From contig CAYWXV010000046.1 in assembly GCA_964462535.1 (NCBI GenBank), forward strand, positions 1-20,008: a DNA stretch of 20,008 bases, in the 5' to 3' direction. Both the position numbers and the translations under genes were made by a program. Under the pieces are notes generated by a model that was not told the DNA's origin, did no database searches, and was given only the letters and a program-made list of their open reading frames with translations. This document shows positions 8,674-16,049 of the stretch, one piece after another. The DNA is from CAYWXV01 sp964462535 (GTDB lineage: Bacteria; Bacteroidota; Ignavibacteria; OLB7). Each line of letters opens with the position of its first letter. Position 1 is the first letter of the stretch.

Positions 8674-9504
8674 ATGTCGACTCAACTGAACCTCCGCGCC
8701 GTCCGTCCCTTCGGCGATGTACTCGGGGTGGTCTTCGAGTTCATTCAGCTGAATTACCGCACTCTCCTTCAGAGTGTCGTCTTCATCATCGGCCCCGTAT
8801 CACTCCTTCGCTCGTTTCTGACGACAGGCTTCACAAGCGTTTTTGATGAGTACGATCCGTACGCAGCAGGGAGTGGTCTTTCAACGATGTCGATTCTCAT
8901 TCCACTCCTGGTCGTGACTCTTACACTCTCGGCCTTCACGTACGTACTTGCAAACGCGGCTGTCCATGTATTTGTGCGGGACGGCCGGCCGGCCGGGGTG
9001 AGAGAGGTATGGTTGGTTATGCGCGAGCATTTCGTGATGGTTGGCATTACGACGCTGGGGGTCGCAGTGATCACCGCGTTGGGTCTCGTGGTGCTGCTCG
9101 TTCCAGGGATCTGGATAGGAACTGTGCTATCGCTGATGTTGATCGTGAGGATCGAGGAAGACCTCGATTTCGGTCAGGCGATGTCGCGATGTTTCGAGTT
9201 GGTGAAGGGGCACTGGTGGTCCACATTCGGACTTCTCCTGATCACGGGAATCATCGCCTACATGATCAGCATCGCCTGCTCTATCGGACCTGTCCTCGTC
9301 CTTTCCCTCCTCCGCGACCTGGACCTCCCTTCGACGCTTGGACGCATTACCGAGATTCTCATCATGCTGGTCACCGAGCTGATATCCGTGGCAGGCTACT
9401 CGATCGTCCTGATCGCTGCCGCCGTGCAGTACTACAATCTTGTCGAACGGGTCGAGGGTGTCGGACTCATGGAGCGAATCGACCATATTGGGGGTCCGGT
9501 ATAG
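8674..9504 (+). CDS. Polytopic membrane protein, YciC / GPDP-membrane-domain-like (copy 1)
   Basis: This 276-residue integral membrane protein starts at the ATG at 8674, chosen because MSTQLNLRAVRPFGDVL aligns with the downstream paralogue (QRNFGDLL); a longer open frame from 8584 adds unconserved residues. Hydrophobic segments lie near 31-52, 71-97, 121-160, 182-208 and 222-248. The motif LVPGIWIGT in the third segment, followed by an E-rich loop, FGQAMSRCFELVKGHWW, and a conserved end YYNLVERVEGVG, resembles the membrane domain found in glycerophosphodiester phosphodiesterase fusions and YciC-like proteins. No catalytic domain is present. Its role is unknown; position between SpoIIM and DUF4129 genes suggests an envelope function with the MoxR system. 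Confidence 0.78.
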   Translation: MSTQLNLRAVRPFGDVLGVVFEFIQLNYRTLLQSVVFIIGPVSLLRSFLTTGFTSVFDEYDPYAAGSGLSTMSILIPLLVVTLTLSAFTYVLANAAVHVFVRDGRPAGVREVWLVMREHFVMVGITTLGVAVITALGLVVLLVPGIWIGTVLSLMLIVRIEEDLDFGQAMSRCFELVKGHWWSTFGLLLITGIIAYMISIACSIGPVLVLSLLRDLDLPSTLGRITEILIMLVTELISVAGYSIVLIAAAVQYYNLVERVEGVGLMERIDHIGGPV

Positions 9505-9555
9505 CGTCCGCTGAATGAACTCAAGCCTGTTGACACGGAACTAGCAAGGGGAAGC

Positions 9556-10449
9556 ATGAGCGATTCGACATTCATACAACTCAGACAGCAACGGAATTTC
9601 GGGGATCTTCTGAGCGCAACAGTCGCCTATGTGCGCGTTCATTTCCGTCATCTCTTCAAGGCGGTCCTCTTCGTTTGCGGGCCTGTCGTCGTTCTGGGTG
9701 GGGCGATCATGGGGACGTCGATCGGAACGCTGATCGGTACTACGATCGATCGCGCGGAACCACCTTTCACCACGTTTATTCCCATCTTCGGCGGTGTGCT
9801 CGTAATACTCTTTGCGGCAGTGTTGATGGGGGCCGTCGTCAACGAGTACGTCATTCTATCGGTAGACCGAGAGCGACCCGTCGAAGTCTCGGAGGTCTGG
9901 GAGGCCATCCGTCGCGATATCTGGATCATCATTCCAACCTACATCGGGAACTACGTCATTATCGTCGTCGGATATGTTCTGTTGATCATCCCCGGCATCT
10001 GGGCCGCTAACGTCTTCCAGATCATGATCACCGTGCGACTTCAGGAGCGCATCGGATTCGGTGAGGCACTCTCACGATGCGTTGAGTTGATGCGTGGTCG
10101 GTGGTGGTTTACGTTCGGGTATGTCTACGTCGTCAGCATGGTGGCCGGTATGATCAGCTATGCGTTCATCCTGCCTGCCTACTTCACACTCTTTGCCGGA
10201 GCGTTTACCGAGTCTCTCAGAAATCCTCTGATGATCGTCGCCATCGCGGTCTGCGGTCTGATTGCGCTCCTCGGACAATTCATGGTAAGCTCGCTCCCTC
10301 AGGCGGCGATCGCAATTCACTACTACAATCTTGTCGAACGACATGACGGCGTCGGGATCACACGCCGAATCGGTGCTATCGGTCAGAACGACGATGCGTC
10401 GGGAGCGGCCGATCGAACACCGCAGGAGAAGAATGGGCACCCGGGGTAG
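9556..10449 (+). CDS. Polytopic membrane protein, YciC / GPDP-membrane-domain-like (copy 2)
   Basis: This 297-residue paralogue of the previous gene shares its layout: an N-terminal FGDLLSATVAYVRVHFRHLFK, five or six hydrophobic segments, the LIIPGIWAAN turn at about 143-152, FGEALSRCVELMRGRWW near 168-184, and the ending YYNLVERHDGVG. The purine-rich AGGGGA just before the ATG is a plausible ribosome binding site. Compared with copy 1 it has an extra hydrophilic tail of about 20 residues at the C-terminus. The final 17 nt overlap the start of the DUF4129 gene. Tandem duplication and coupling to the DUF4129 gene suggest that both copies are subunits or assembly partners in the same membrane complex, which is inference; no biochemical role is known to me. 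Confidence 0.8.
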   Translation: MSDSTFIQLRQQRNFGDLLSATVAYVRVHFRHLFKAVLFVCGPVVVLGGAIMGTSIGTLIGTTIDRAEPPFTTFIPIFGGVLVILFAAVLMGAVVNEYVILSVDRERPVEVSEVWEAIRRDIWIIIPTYIGNYVIIVVGYVLLIIPGIWAANVFQIMITVRLQERIGFGEALSRCVELMRGRWWFTFGYVYVVSMVAGMISYAFILPAYFTLFAGAFTESLRNPLMIVAIAVCGLIALLGQFMVSSLPQAAIAIHYYNLVERHDGVGITRRIGAIGQNDDASGAADRTPQEKNGHPG

Positions 10450-11266
10450 CGCATCTGCGTTGGGCCTTTTGTTCCTTCTCCTCGCAACGCTTCCGTTGGC
10501 GGGTCAGGAGGGAGACGATCGCGCAGATTCATCGGGAGTCGACGTCCTCGATTCGATAGCTCGCGCGATCGGCGAGGTCGACGACGCCCGGATCTCAAAC
10601 TGGACGATTGCCAGGCGAGCTGATTCAACCGTCGTTCGCTCCCGTTCGGTTCGCAAGGGTTTTATCGACGAGTATCGCAACCAGGATCGTTTTGACTACG
10701 AGCGTGTTCGAGACCCCCACTCACTCTGGGACTACATCAAGGAGTGGCTGCAGGACCTGATTGAGCGAGTGTTGCCACGGGGTGTGGCAAACGACATAGT
10801 CTCGACACTGCTTGCCTGGTTGCCATACGTCATCCTGGCGGGGGGAACCGGGGTGGCAGCCTGGAAGCTCTACCGCACGCGCTTCGGCGGGTTGCTCGGT
10901 CGCTCCGACGGATCATTCGTGAGCGACATGGCTGCGATCGAGGAGAACCTGGAGGCGGCCGATCTCGATGAACTAATCCGCGAGGCCGTCGCAGCCGGTC
11001 GATATCGCCGGGCAACGCGTCTGCTCTACCTCCGCTCGTTGCGTGACCTGTCCGAACGCAATCTTATTACCTACCGCCGCCAGCGGACGAACGCCGAGTA
11101 CATCCGCGATCTTGGCGACTCTCCCATTCGCCCCCTCTTCGAACGGATCACACTCCTCTTCGAGTACGTGTGGTACGGCGACGTTCCAATCGATCGTGAT
11201 CGCTATCCATCTGTCGCCGCATCGTTCGATCAGCTTCGGATTCAATTGCGCGAGGAGAACCTGTGA
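10433..11266 (+). CDS. DUF4129 domain-containing membrane protein
   Basis: This 277-residue protein probably has an N-terminal signal peptide (hydrophobic residues about 9-23, LAGQE cleavage-like site), a periplasmic part of about 100 residues, one transmembrane helix near 122-145 and a cytoplasmic DUF4129 domain. The DUF4129 signature is seen as AAGRYRRATRLLYLRSL, a following ITYRRQRTNAEYI and FEYVWYGDVPIDRDRY. The ATG at 10433 is chosen over upstream starts (10331, 10394) because GGAG at 10425-10428 precedes it and it begins directly with a signal-like sequence; the arginine-rich start at 10394 cannot be excluded. It overlaps the upstream gene by 17 nt and the downstream one by 4 nt. DUF4129 genes commonly accompany DUF4350, MoxR and DUF58 genes; the molecular function is not established. 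Confidence 0.85.
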   Translation: MGTRGSASALGLLFLLLATLPLAGQEGDDRADSSGVDVLDSIARAIGEVDDARISNWTIARRADSTVVRSRSVRKGFIDEYRNQDRFDYERVRDPHSLWDYIKEWLQDLIERVLPRGVANDIVSTLLAWLPYVILAGGTGVAAWKLYRTRFGGLLGRSDGSFVSDMAAIEENLEAADLDELIREAVAAGRYRRATRLLYLRSLRDLSERNLITYRRQRTNAEYIRDLGDSPIRPLFERITLLFEYVWYGDVPIDRDRYPSVAASFDQLRIQLREENL

Positions 11267-12468
11267 GGGGGTATCGAACCTACATCGCATTCTTCGTGGT
11301 GGCAGTGGTGTTCTACATCATCACACGCACGACGGGAGTGCAGGAAGTCGATTGGAGTCCGAGTTTTCTCGGTAACGACGATCGTCCGTTTGGATGTCTG
11401 ATCGTGCGCGAAGCGATGGAGGGGCTCTTCAAGGCGGAAGGGGTGAAAAACGTGACCATGTCGGCCTTCAATAATCTGGAGGGGTCCGAGCAGGGCATGG
11501 CGTATGTGTTCGTCAATGAGGACTTCAATCCGGGGGACGTGGATCTTAGGTACCTCCTGCAATTCGCGAAGCGAGGGAATAGCATCTTCATCGCGGCCAA
11601 CGATCTGGGGCGTGACGTTGAGGATTCGCTCGGTGTGACGATCGTCCGTGCGAGCGAGGCCAGCGGAGACTCTACCGCGCTGAAAATTCTCAACCCGTCG
11701 TTGAACACCACCGAACGATGGTCCTTTCGCAACGCACTCGTCGATCACGAGATTGACCGTTTCGACACGACGCGAGCACGCGTGATTGCCGTGAACGACC
11801 GGGGAAGACCTGTGATGGTTCGAGTTCCATTCGGGAAGGGGGAGGTTCTCGTCAGCTCGGCACCGTACGTCTACACGAATCATGCGCTGCTGCTCCAGAG
11901 AAACGGGGACTTCGCGTGGAAAACGTTGTCCAACGTGCAGGGAAAGCCGGTCATCTGGGATGACTACTACAAAGCCGGCCGGACAGAGTCATCGACTCCG
12001 ATGCGATACTTCTGGTCGCAACCGTCGTTGAAGGGGGCCTTCTGGATTGCATTTGCCGGAGTGATTCTCTTCGTCATCAACATGGGACGTCGGCGTCAGC
12101 GGGTGATTCCCGTCATTCCCCCCCCAACGAACACAACGCTCGAGTTCGTCAAAACCGTCGGCCGCCTCTACTATCAGAACGGTGATCATCGCGATCTGGC
12201 GGCCAAGAAAATCCTCTTCTTCCTGGACCATCTCCGTCAGCGCTACGGTGTCAGCACGATCCATCGCGACGAACGGACCATCGGCGTCGTTTCAGCGCGA
12301 AGCGGAGTCGACAACGCGATTGTGAAAGCAGCGATCGAGGCTACAGTGCTCCCCGGCTCTGTCTTGACAATTGCGCCGGTCGATCTGCTGCGTACCGTCA
12401 ACCGGGCCATCGAAGATTTCTATCAGGCAGAGGCCGCGGGTGGAAGCATATCAAAGGGACACGCATGA
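11263..12468 (+). CDS. DUF4350 domain-containing membrane protein
   Basis: This 401-residue protein begins at GTG overlapping the upstream stop (GTGA), with AGGAG at 11253-11257 as ribosome binding site. A transmembrane helix near residues 8-22 precedes a predicted periplasmic DUF4350 domain with a GATase-like alpha/beta pattern (DRPFGCLIVREAME, YVFVNEDFNP, RYLLQFAKRGNSIFIAAND, FGKGEVLVSSAPYVYTNHAL). A second helix lies near 256-274, followed by a cytoplasmic helical tail of about 125 residues that may contact the neighbouring MoxR ATPase. DUF4350 proteins are standard members of DUF4129-DUF4350-MoxR-DUF58 clusters. I see no active-site cysteine of a true glutamine amidotransferase, so a catalytic role is not claimed. 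The 3' end overlaps the MoxR gene by 4 nt. Confidence 0.85.
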   Translation: MRGYRTYIAFFVVAVVFYIITRTTGVQEVDWSPSFLGNDDRPFGCLIVREAMEGLFKAEGVKNVTMSAFNNLEGSEQGMAYVFVNEDFNPGDVDLRYLLQFAKRGNSIFIAANDLGRDVEDSLGVTIVRASEASGDSTALKILNPSLNTTERWSFRNALVDHEIDRFDTTRARVIAVNDRGRPVMVRVPFGKGEVLVSSAPYVYTNHALLLQRNGDFAWKTLSNVQGKPVIWDDYYKAGRTESSTPMRYFWSQPSLKGAFWIAFAGVILFVINMGRRRQRVIPVIPPPTNTTLEFVKTVGRLYYQNGDHRDLAAKKILFFLDHLRQRYGVSTIHRDERTIGVVSARSGVDNAIVKAAIEATVLPGSVLTIAPVDLLRTVNRAIEDFYQAEAAGGSISKGHA

Positions 12469-13442
12469 CCGATTCCACATTCTCCTCCAGAATCGATCTA
12501 TCCTCTCTCCGCGACGCGACAGAGAGGATTCGGACAGAGGTCGGAAAGATTGTCGTCGGACAGACGGACATGATCGATCTGATTCTTGCTGCAATTCTTG
12601 CCGACGGTCACGTACTGATCGAAGGAGTACCCGGCATAGCAAAGACATTGACGGCCAAGCTGGTTGCCCGCACGGTCACCGTGGACTTCTCCCGCATCCA
12701 GTTCACCCCCGACCTGATGCCCAGCGATATCCTTGGGACATCGATCTTCAATGTGAAGAGTTCCGAGTTCGAGTTCCGCAAGGGACCGATCTTCAGCAAC
12801 GTCATACTTATCGACGAAATCAATCGCGCTCCGGCCAAGACACAGGCGGCCCTGTTCGAAGTCATGGAGGAGAGGCAGATCACCGTCGACGGAGTAACTC
12901 GCGATATGGAGCTACCCTTTCTTGTCCTGGCCACACAGAACCCGATCGATCAGGAGGGGACGTATCGTCTCCCCGAGGCCCAGTTGGATCGCTTCATCTT
13001 CAAGATCGAGGTGGGATATCCCTCCATCGATGAAGAGACCAGAATACTTCGTGAATTCTCGGTGCGCAAAAACGCGAACGATATCAGTGCCGTTCAGGGG
13101 GTAATTTCGGCCGACGAGATTGCACGGTATCGGGAACTCGTTCGGCAGGTACACTGCGAGGAGTCGTTGCTCCACTATATCTCGTCGATCGTTGCGGCCA
13201 CCAGAAACAACCCGTTCCTCTACCTGGGGGCCTCCCCCCGCGCATCGATTGCAATCATGAACAGCTCGCGCGCGCTAGCCGCGATGGCGGGTCGGGATTT
13301 TGTCAGCCCGGACGACATTCGGCGGGTGGTGGTTCCCGTTCTTCGCCATCGAATTCTCCTCACACCGGAAAAGGAGATGGAGGGGGCGACCGCGGAGGAT
13401 GTGATCAACGGAATTGTCAACGGCATCGAGGTTCCCAGGTAG
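12465..13442 (+). CDS. MoxR family AAA+ ATPase
   Basis: This 325-residue cytoplasmic AAA+ ATPase is a full-length MoxR-type chaperone, expected to assemble as a hexamer and remodel or activate partner proteins. The MoxR-style Walker A is GVPGIAKT at 54-61, Walker B LIDEINRAP at 115-123, sensor 1 ATQNP at 156-160, an arginine-finger region LPEAQLDRF at 169-177, and a sensor 2 region GASPRAS near 260. All nucleotide-binding motifs look intact. The ATG overlaps the preceding stop as ATGA, with an AAGGG stretch 6 nt upstream. The DUF58 gene follows after 3 nt; MoxR-DUF58 pairs are the hallmark of this class, and the DUF58 partner is the likely client or adaptor. Confidence 0.95.
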   Translation: MTDSTFSSRIDLSSLRDATERIRTEVGKIVVGQTDMIDLILAAILADGHVLIEGVPGIAKTLTAKLVARTVTVDFSRIQFTPDLMPSDILGTSIFNVKSSEFEFRKGPIFSNVILIDEINRAPAKTQAALFEVMEERQITVDGVTRDMELPFLVLATQNPIDQEGTYRLPEAQLDRFIFKIEVGYPSIDEETRILREFSVRKNANDISAVQGVISADEIARYRELVRQVHCEESLLHYISSIVAATRNNPFLYLGASPRASIAIMNSSRALAAMAGRDFVSPDDIRRVVVPVLRHRILLTPEKEMEGATAEDVINGIVNGIEVPR

Positions 13443-13445
13443 CTC

Positions 13446-14765
13446 ATGCCATTCTTTCTCGGTCCCCGTTTCTTCCTGGGCGTGGGCGTCGTCGTTGCCG
13501 TCTTTCTCGTCGCCTATGTCGTACCGGGGCTCCTTCCAATTGGAGAGGTTCTGGCAGGAACGCTCGTCCTTCTCACGGCCGTCGATGCGTTCCTCCTGTT
13601 CATCACCGGGGGGGACATGACTGGCGGGCGGGATGCGCCGGAGCGCTTTTCCAATGGCGACGACAACGACATCCGCATCCATCTACGCAATCGCTATCGC
13701 TTCCCCTTGTCTGTGGTGATCATCGACGAGATCCCACCGCAGTTTCAACGCCGAGACCTTCAATTCGCTGCACAGATGGAAGGGGGAGGGGAGGCAGGTG
13801 TTCGATACGCCCTTCGTCCGGTCCGACGTGGTGAGTATCACTTTGGTGCCCTTCATTTCTATGTTTCATCGCCGATTCGACTCGTGCAGCGTCGATTCAG
13901 CCTCGCGCGCAATCAGATGGTTCCGGTCTACCCGTCGTTCCTCCAGATGCGCCGCTACGAGCTCCTGGCCATCTCCGATCGACTGACAGAGGCCGGTATC
14001 AAGAAGATCCGGAAGATCGGGCACACAATGGAGTTCGAGCAGATCCGTGAATATGTGCGCGGAGATGATTTCCGGACGGTAAACTGGAAGGCCACGGCTC
14101 GGCGCTCCAGCCTGATGGTCAATCAATACGAGGACGAGAAGTCGCAGCAGATCTACTCGCTGATTGACAAGGGGAGGGTGATGAAGATGCCGTTCGAAGA
14201 AATGACGCTGCTGGACTACGCCATCAACGCCTCGCTCGTCCTCTCGAACATCGCAATTCTAAAGCAGGACAGGGCCGGCCTGGTGACGTTTGCCGAGCGT
14301 GTGGGGAGTTTCCTCGCGGCCGATCGTCGTCCATCGCACATGCTGAAGATTTCCGAGTACCTCTACAACCAGGAGACGGACTTCCTGGAGACCAGCTTCG
14401 AGGCTCTGTACGCGACAATCCGCACTCGCATTACGAATCGCAGCCTCCTGATGCTCTTCACGAACTTCGAGACCTTCAGCTCGTTGGAGCGGCAACTCCC
14501 GTCACTGAGGAGAATCGCTCGCGATCATCTGCTGGTCACGGTCTTCTTCGAGAACACCGAGCTGCGAAGTCTCATTTCCAGAAGGGCGGAGAGTCTGGAA
14601 GATGTCTATCAGAAGACGATCGGCGAGAAGTTCGTACATGAAAAACGGAGGATCGTCAAGGAGCTGGAACGCTTCGGCATTCACAGCATCCTGACGACCC
14701 CCCGTTCTCTGACCGTCAATACGATCAACAAGTATCTTGAATTGAAGGCCCGTCGACTCATTTGA
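13446..14765 (+). CDS. DUF58 domain-containing protein
   Basis: This 439-residue protein is the MoxR partner. Two hydrophobic helices near 8-29 and 33-54 anchor it in the membrane. The DUF58 signature FEQIREYVRGDDFRTVNWKA lies at 197-216, followed by TARRSSLMVNQYEDE. The C-terminal half has a von Willebrand A-like fold pattern, but at the place of the metal-binding DxSxS motif it reads IDKGRVMKM (D241), so metal binding in the usual manner is doubtful. From memory this DKGR variant recurs in related Bacteroidota proteins of this cluster type, so it may be subfamily-typical rather than a defect. It is the last gene of the cluster; the convergent lipoprotein gene ends 30 nt beyond and no strong terminator is visible between them. 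Confidence 0.92.
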   Translation: MPFFLGPRFFLGVGVVVAVFLVAYVVPGLLPIGEVLAGTLVLLTAVDAFLLFITGGDMTGGRDAPERFSNGDDNDIRIHLRNRYRFPLSVVIIDEIPPQFQRRDLQFAAQMEGGGEAGVRYALRPVRRGEYHFGALHFYVSSPIRLVQRRFSLARNQMVPVYPSFLQMRRYELLAISDRLTEAGIKKIRKIGHTMEFEQIREYVRGDDFRTVNWKATARRSSLMVNQYEDEKSQQIYSLIDKGRVMKMPFEEMTLLDYAINASLVLSNIAILKQDRAGLVTFAERVGSFLAADRRPSHMLKISEYLYNQETDFLETSFEALYATIRTRITNRSLLMLFTNFETFSSLERQLPSLRRIARDHLLVTVFFENTELRSLISRRAESLEDVYQKTIGEKFVHEKRRIVKELERFGIHSILTTPRSLTVNTINKYLELKARRLI

Positions 14766-14795
14766 GACCTCCAGAGGCCTCTCTATTCCGCGCAG

Positions 14796-15254
14796 TTAGT
14801 TCTGCTTCACATTGAACGAACCGTTCACCACCACTACCGAATCACGCGAAGAAGGATCGCCATTCCGGTATGCGGTGAAATTGAACGTCCCTGCCACGCG
14901 TCCCGACCCGAATTGAGACAACGTTACCTTCCCACTGGGGAAGAGGGAGGTTGCAGACGTCGTGTAGATGACGGAGTCCTTCTTGTATGACCCGACGGCC
15001 GCGTTGATCCCACCCAGCGAGAACTCGCCCGTCGCTGTCACACCCGTTAGCGTGATTGATAGTATATCGTCGGTCGACGTGATCGATTGCGTTCCGGACA
15101 CCACAGTTACGCCGCTGTTGGTGACCGACGATGCCACCACCGATGTCCAGCTGACCCCGCGAACCGTTGCCGACATCGTGTCCGTAAGTGGATTAACGGG
15201 GGAGTCGCTGCAGCTGGCAACGAGCAGAACAAATAGAAAGACCAAATAGCGCAT
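14796..15254 (-). CDS. Small lipoprotein, DUF6252-like
   Basis: This 152-residue protein has a lipoprotein signal peptide: a short hydrophobic stretch ending in LLVASC, with the lipidated cysteine at position 15. The mature part is rich in serine, threonine and valine and alternates as beta strands. It begins with MSATVRGVSWTS and ends in GRVAGTFNFTAYRNG and VNGSFNVKQN, which resembles the DUF6252 lipoprotein family of Bacteroidota. The cell location is probably the periplasmic or outer surface of a membrane. No Shine-Dalgarno is visible before the ATG. It lies 92 nt downstream of the OsmC gene on the same strand, so read-through is possible. Function unknown. Confidence 0.75.
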   Translation of the reverse strand: MRYLVFLFVLLVASCSDSPVNPLTDTMSATVRGVSWTSVVASSVTNSGVTVVSGTQSITSTDDILSITLTGVTATGEFSLGGINAAVGSYKKDSVIYTTSATSLFPSGKVTLSQFGSGRVAGTFNFTAYRNGDPSSRDSVVVVNGSFNVKQN

Positions 15255-15346
15255 AGCGAAGAGGGGGTTTGCGACGGATGACTGCCGGCCGATTGGCGCC
15301 GGTTGTTGTCCATCAAAGGATTGGCGTCAGAGTTTGCACCTGTGCT

Positions 15347-15775
15347 CTACACGAGCGTGGCAACGACTTCGATCGTTTCAACGGCCGCCAGAGCGCGCGA
15401 CACCGGGCATCCAGCCTTCGTCCCCATGGCGATCTGCTGGAACGTCTCGTTGTCGATATCGGGAACCTTCGCCTCGGTGTGAAGCTCAATCTTCACGATT
15501 GTCTGACCGGCATCTCTCTTCTCCAGGTGGACCTTCGTCTTCGTCGAGACCTTTTCCGGAGCAAAGCCGGCACGCCCCAGGTCGGCGGCGAGGGCCATTG
15601 AGTAGCAGCCGGCATGCGCAGCCGCAATCAATTCCTCCGGATTGGTGCCCGTCCCTTCTTCGAATCGCGACGAAAAGGAGTATGCACCCTCAAACGCTCC
15701 ACCACCAAACTTCATCGTGCCGTTCCCCTCTCGAAGACTTCCATTCCATGTAGCATCTGCTGTGCGAATCGGCAT
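15347..15775 (-). CDS. osmC: OsmC family peroxiredoxin
   Basis: This 142-residue protein matches the OsmC subfamily of thiol peroxidases that reduce organic hydroperoxides in the cytoplasm. The open frame runs upstream to 15979, but the ATG at 15775 gives the usual start MPIRTADATWNG and has AGGA 8 nt upstream; the upstream part is low-complexity and includes a repeat. Conserved stretches are GAFEGAYSFSSRFEEG, GTNPEELIAAAHAGCYSMAL and AGCPVSRAL. The peroxidatic and resolving cysteines are C57 and C123, both present. Length is as expected for the family, so the gene looks intact. It appears monocistronic or leads into the lipoprotein gene. The symbol follows the subfamily match. Confidence 0.92.
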   Translation of the reverse strand: MPIRTADATWNGSLREGNGTMKFGGGAFEGAYSFSSRFEEGTGTNPEELIAAAHAGCYSMALAADLGRAGFAPEKVSTKTKVHLEKRDAGQTIVKIELHTEAKVPDIDNETFQQIAMGTKAGCPVSRALAAVETIEVVATLV

Positions 15776-15783
15776 TGCGAATA

Positions 15784-15787
15784 TCCT
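15784..15787 (-). promoter_or_regulatory. Shine-Dalgarno for the OsmC gene
   Basis: On the - strand AGGA is followed by an 8-nt spacer and the ATG at 15775-15773. It decides the start against the longer open frame reaching 15979, whose extra residues derive from low-complexity intergenic sequence. Confidence 0.65.
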
Positions 15788-15819
15788 GTTGAGTTGAATG
15801 TTTTTTTTGGCCTGCGAAG

Positions 15820-15849
15820 GTAGAGAAGAAAGTAGAGAGTAGAAAGTAG
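15820..15849. repeat. Short purine-rich tandem repeat (AGTAGARA-type)
   Basis: The 30-nt stretch is made of near-repeats of an 8-base unit on the + strand (GTAGAGAA, then AGTAGAGA and AGTAGAAA). It consists almost only of A and G with periodic T, unlike the surrounding sequence. It lies about 45 nt upstream of the OsmC start, in its likely promoter or leader zone. It could be a slippage-prone microsatellite or a copy of a dispersed intergenic repeat. Confidence 0.6.
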
Positions 15850-15920
15850 CGGATGGTGAGGATGGGGTTGGCGGACCTCGGTGGCGTCGGGAGCGCAATC
15901 CCGAACCGATCGTTGAAACA

Positions 15921-15949
15921 AGGGGCGCCGACTGTATGCCGGCGCCCCT
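15921..15949 (-). terminator. GC-rich hairpin, probable terminator of the T9SS protein gene
   Basis: A perfect 10-bp stem is formed by AGGGGCGCCG (15921-15930) and CGGCGCCCCT (15940-15949) with a 9-nt loop. On the - strand it lies about 100 nt beyond the stop of the gene at 16050-18329 and is followed by TGTTTC, a weak T tract. No + strand gene ends nearby, so the - strand reading is preferred. The poor T run and the distance leave other roles possible. Confidence 0.55.
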
Positions 15950-15967
15950 CTCTTTCACGTTGGGTCG

Positions 15968-16006
15968 ATCCCCAGGCATGCGGTCCGTCGGCCGTTCGCT
16001 GGGGAT
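15968..16006. repeat. Inverted repeat downstream of the T9SS protein gene
   Basis: ATCCCCAG (15968-15975) and CTGGGGAT (15999-16006) form a perfect 8-bp inverted repeat with a 23-nt GC-rich interior. It lies 44-82 nt past the stop of the - strand gene and close to the stronger hairpin at 15921-15949. There is no T tract. It may be a second 3'-end hairpin or part of a dispersed intergenic repeat. Confidence 0.4.
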
Positions 16007-16049
16007 GACTCGGCCTCACGCGTTGTTCCTCATCACGTCAGATCGTCGT

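Noticed and set aside
9530..9535. TTGACA upstream of the second YciC-like gene as a -35 element
   Set aside because: It lies only 20 nt before the start codon, leaving no room for a -10 element and leader.
14761..14795. Hairpin AGAGGCCTCT region as a bidirectional terminator between the DUF58 and lipoprotein genes
   Set aside because: The palindrome has no loop, the alternative pairing has a mismatch, and no T tract follows on either strand.
15285..15302. CCGGC/GCCGG stem after the OsmC gene as a terminator
   Set aside because: Only five base pairs plus a possible wobble and no T tract; too weak to call.
15776..15979. Long N-terminal extension of the OsmC open frame
   Set aside because: The extension is translated from intergenic repeat and hairpin sequence, and a Shine-Dalgarno precedes the ATG at 15775.
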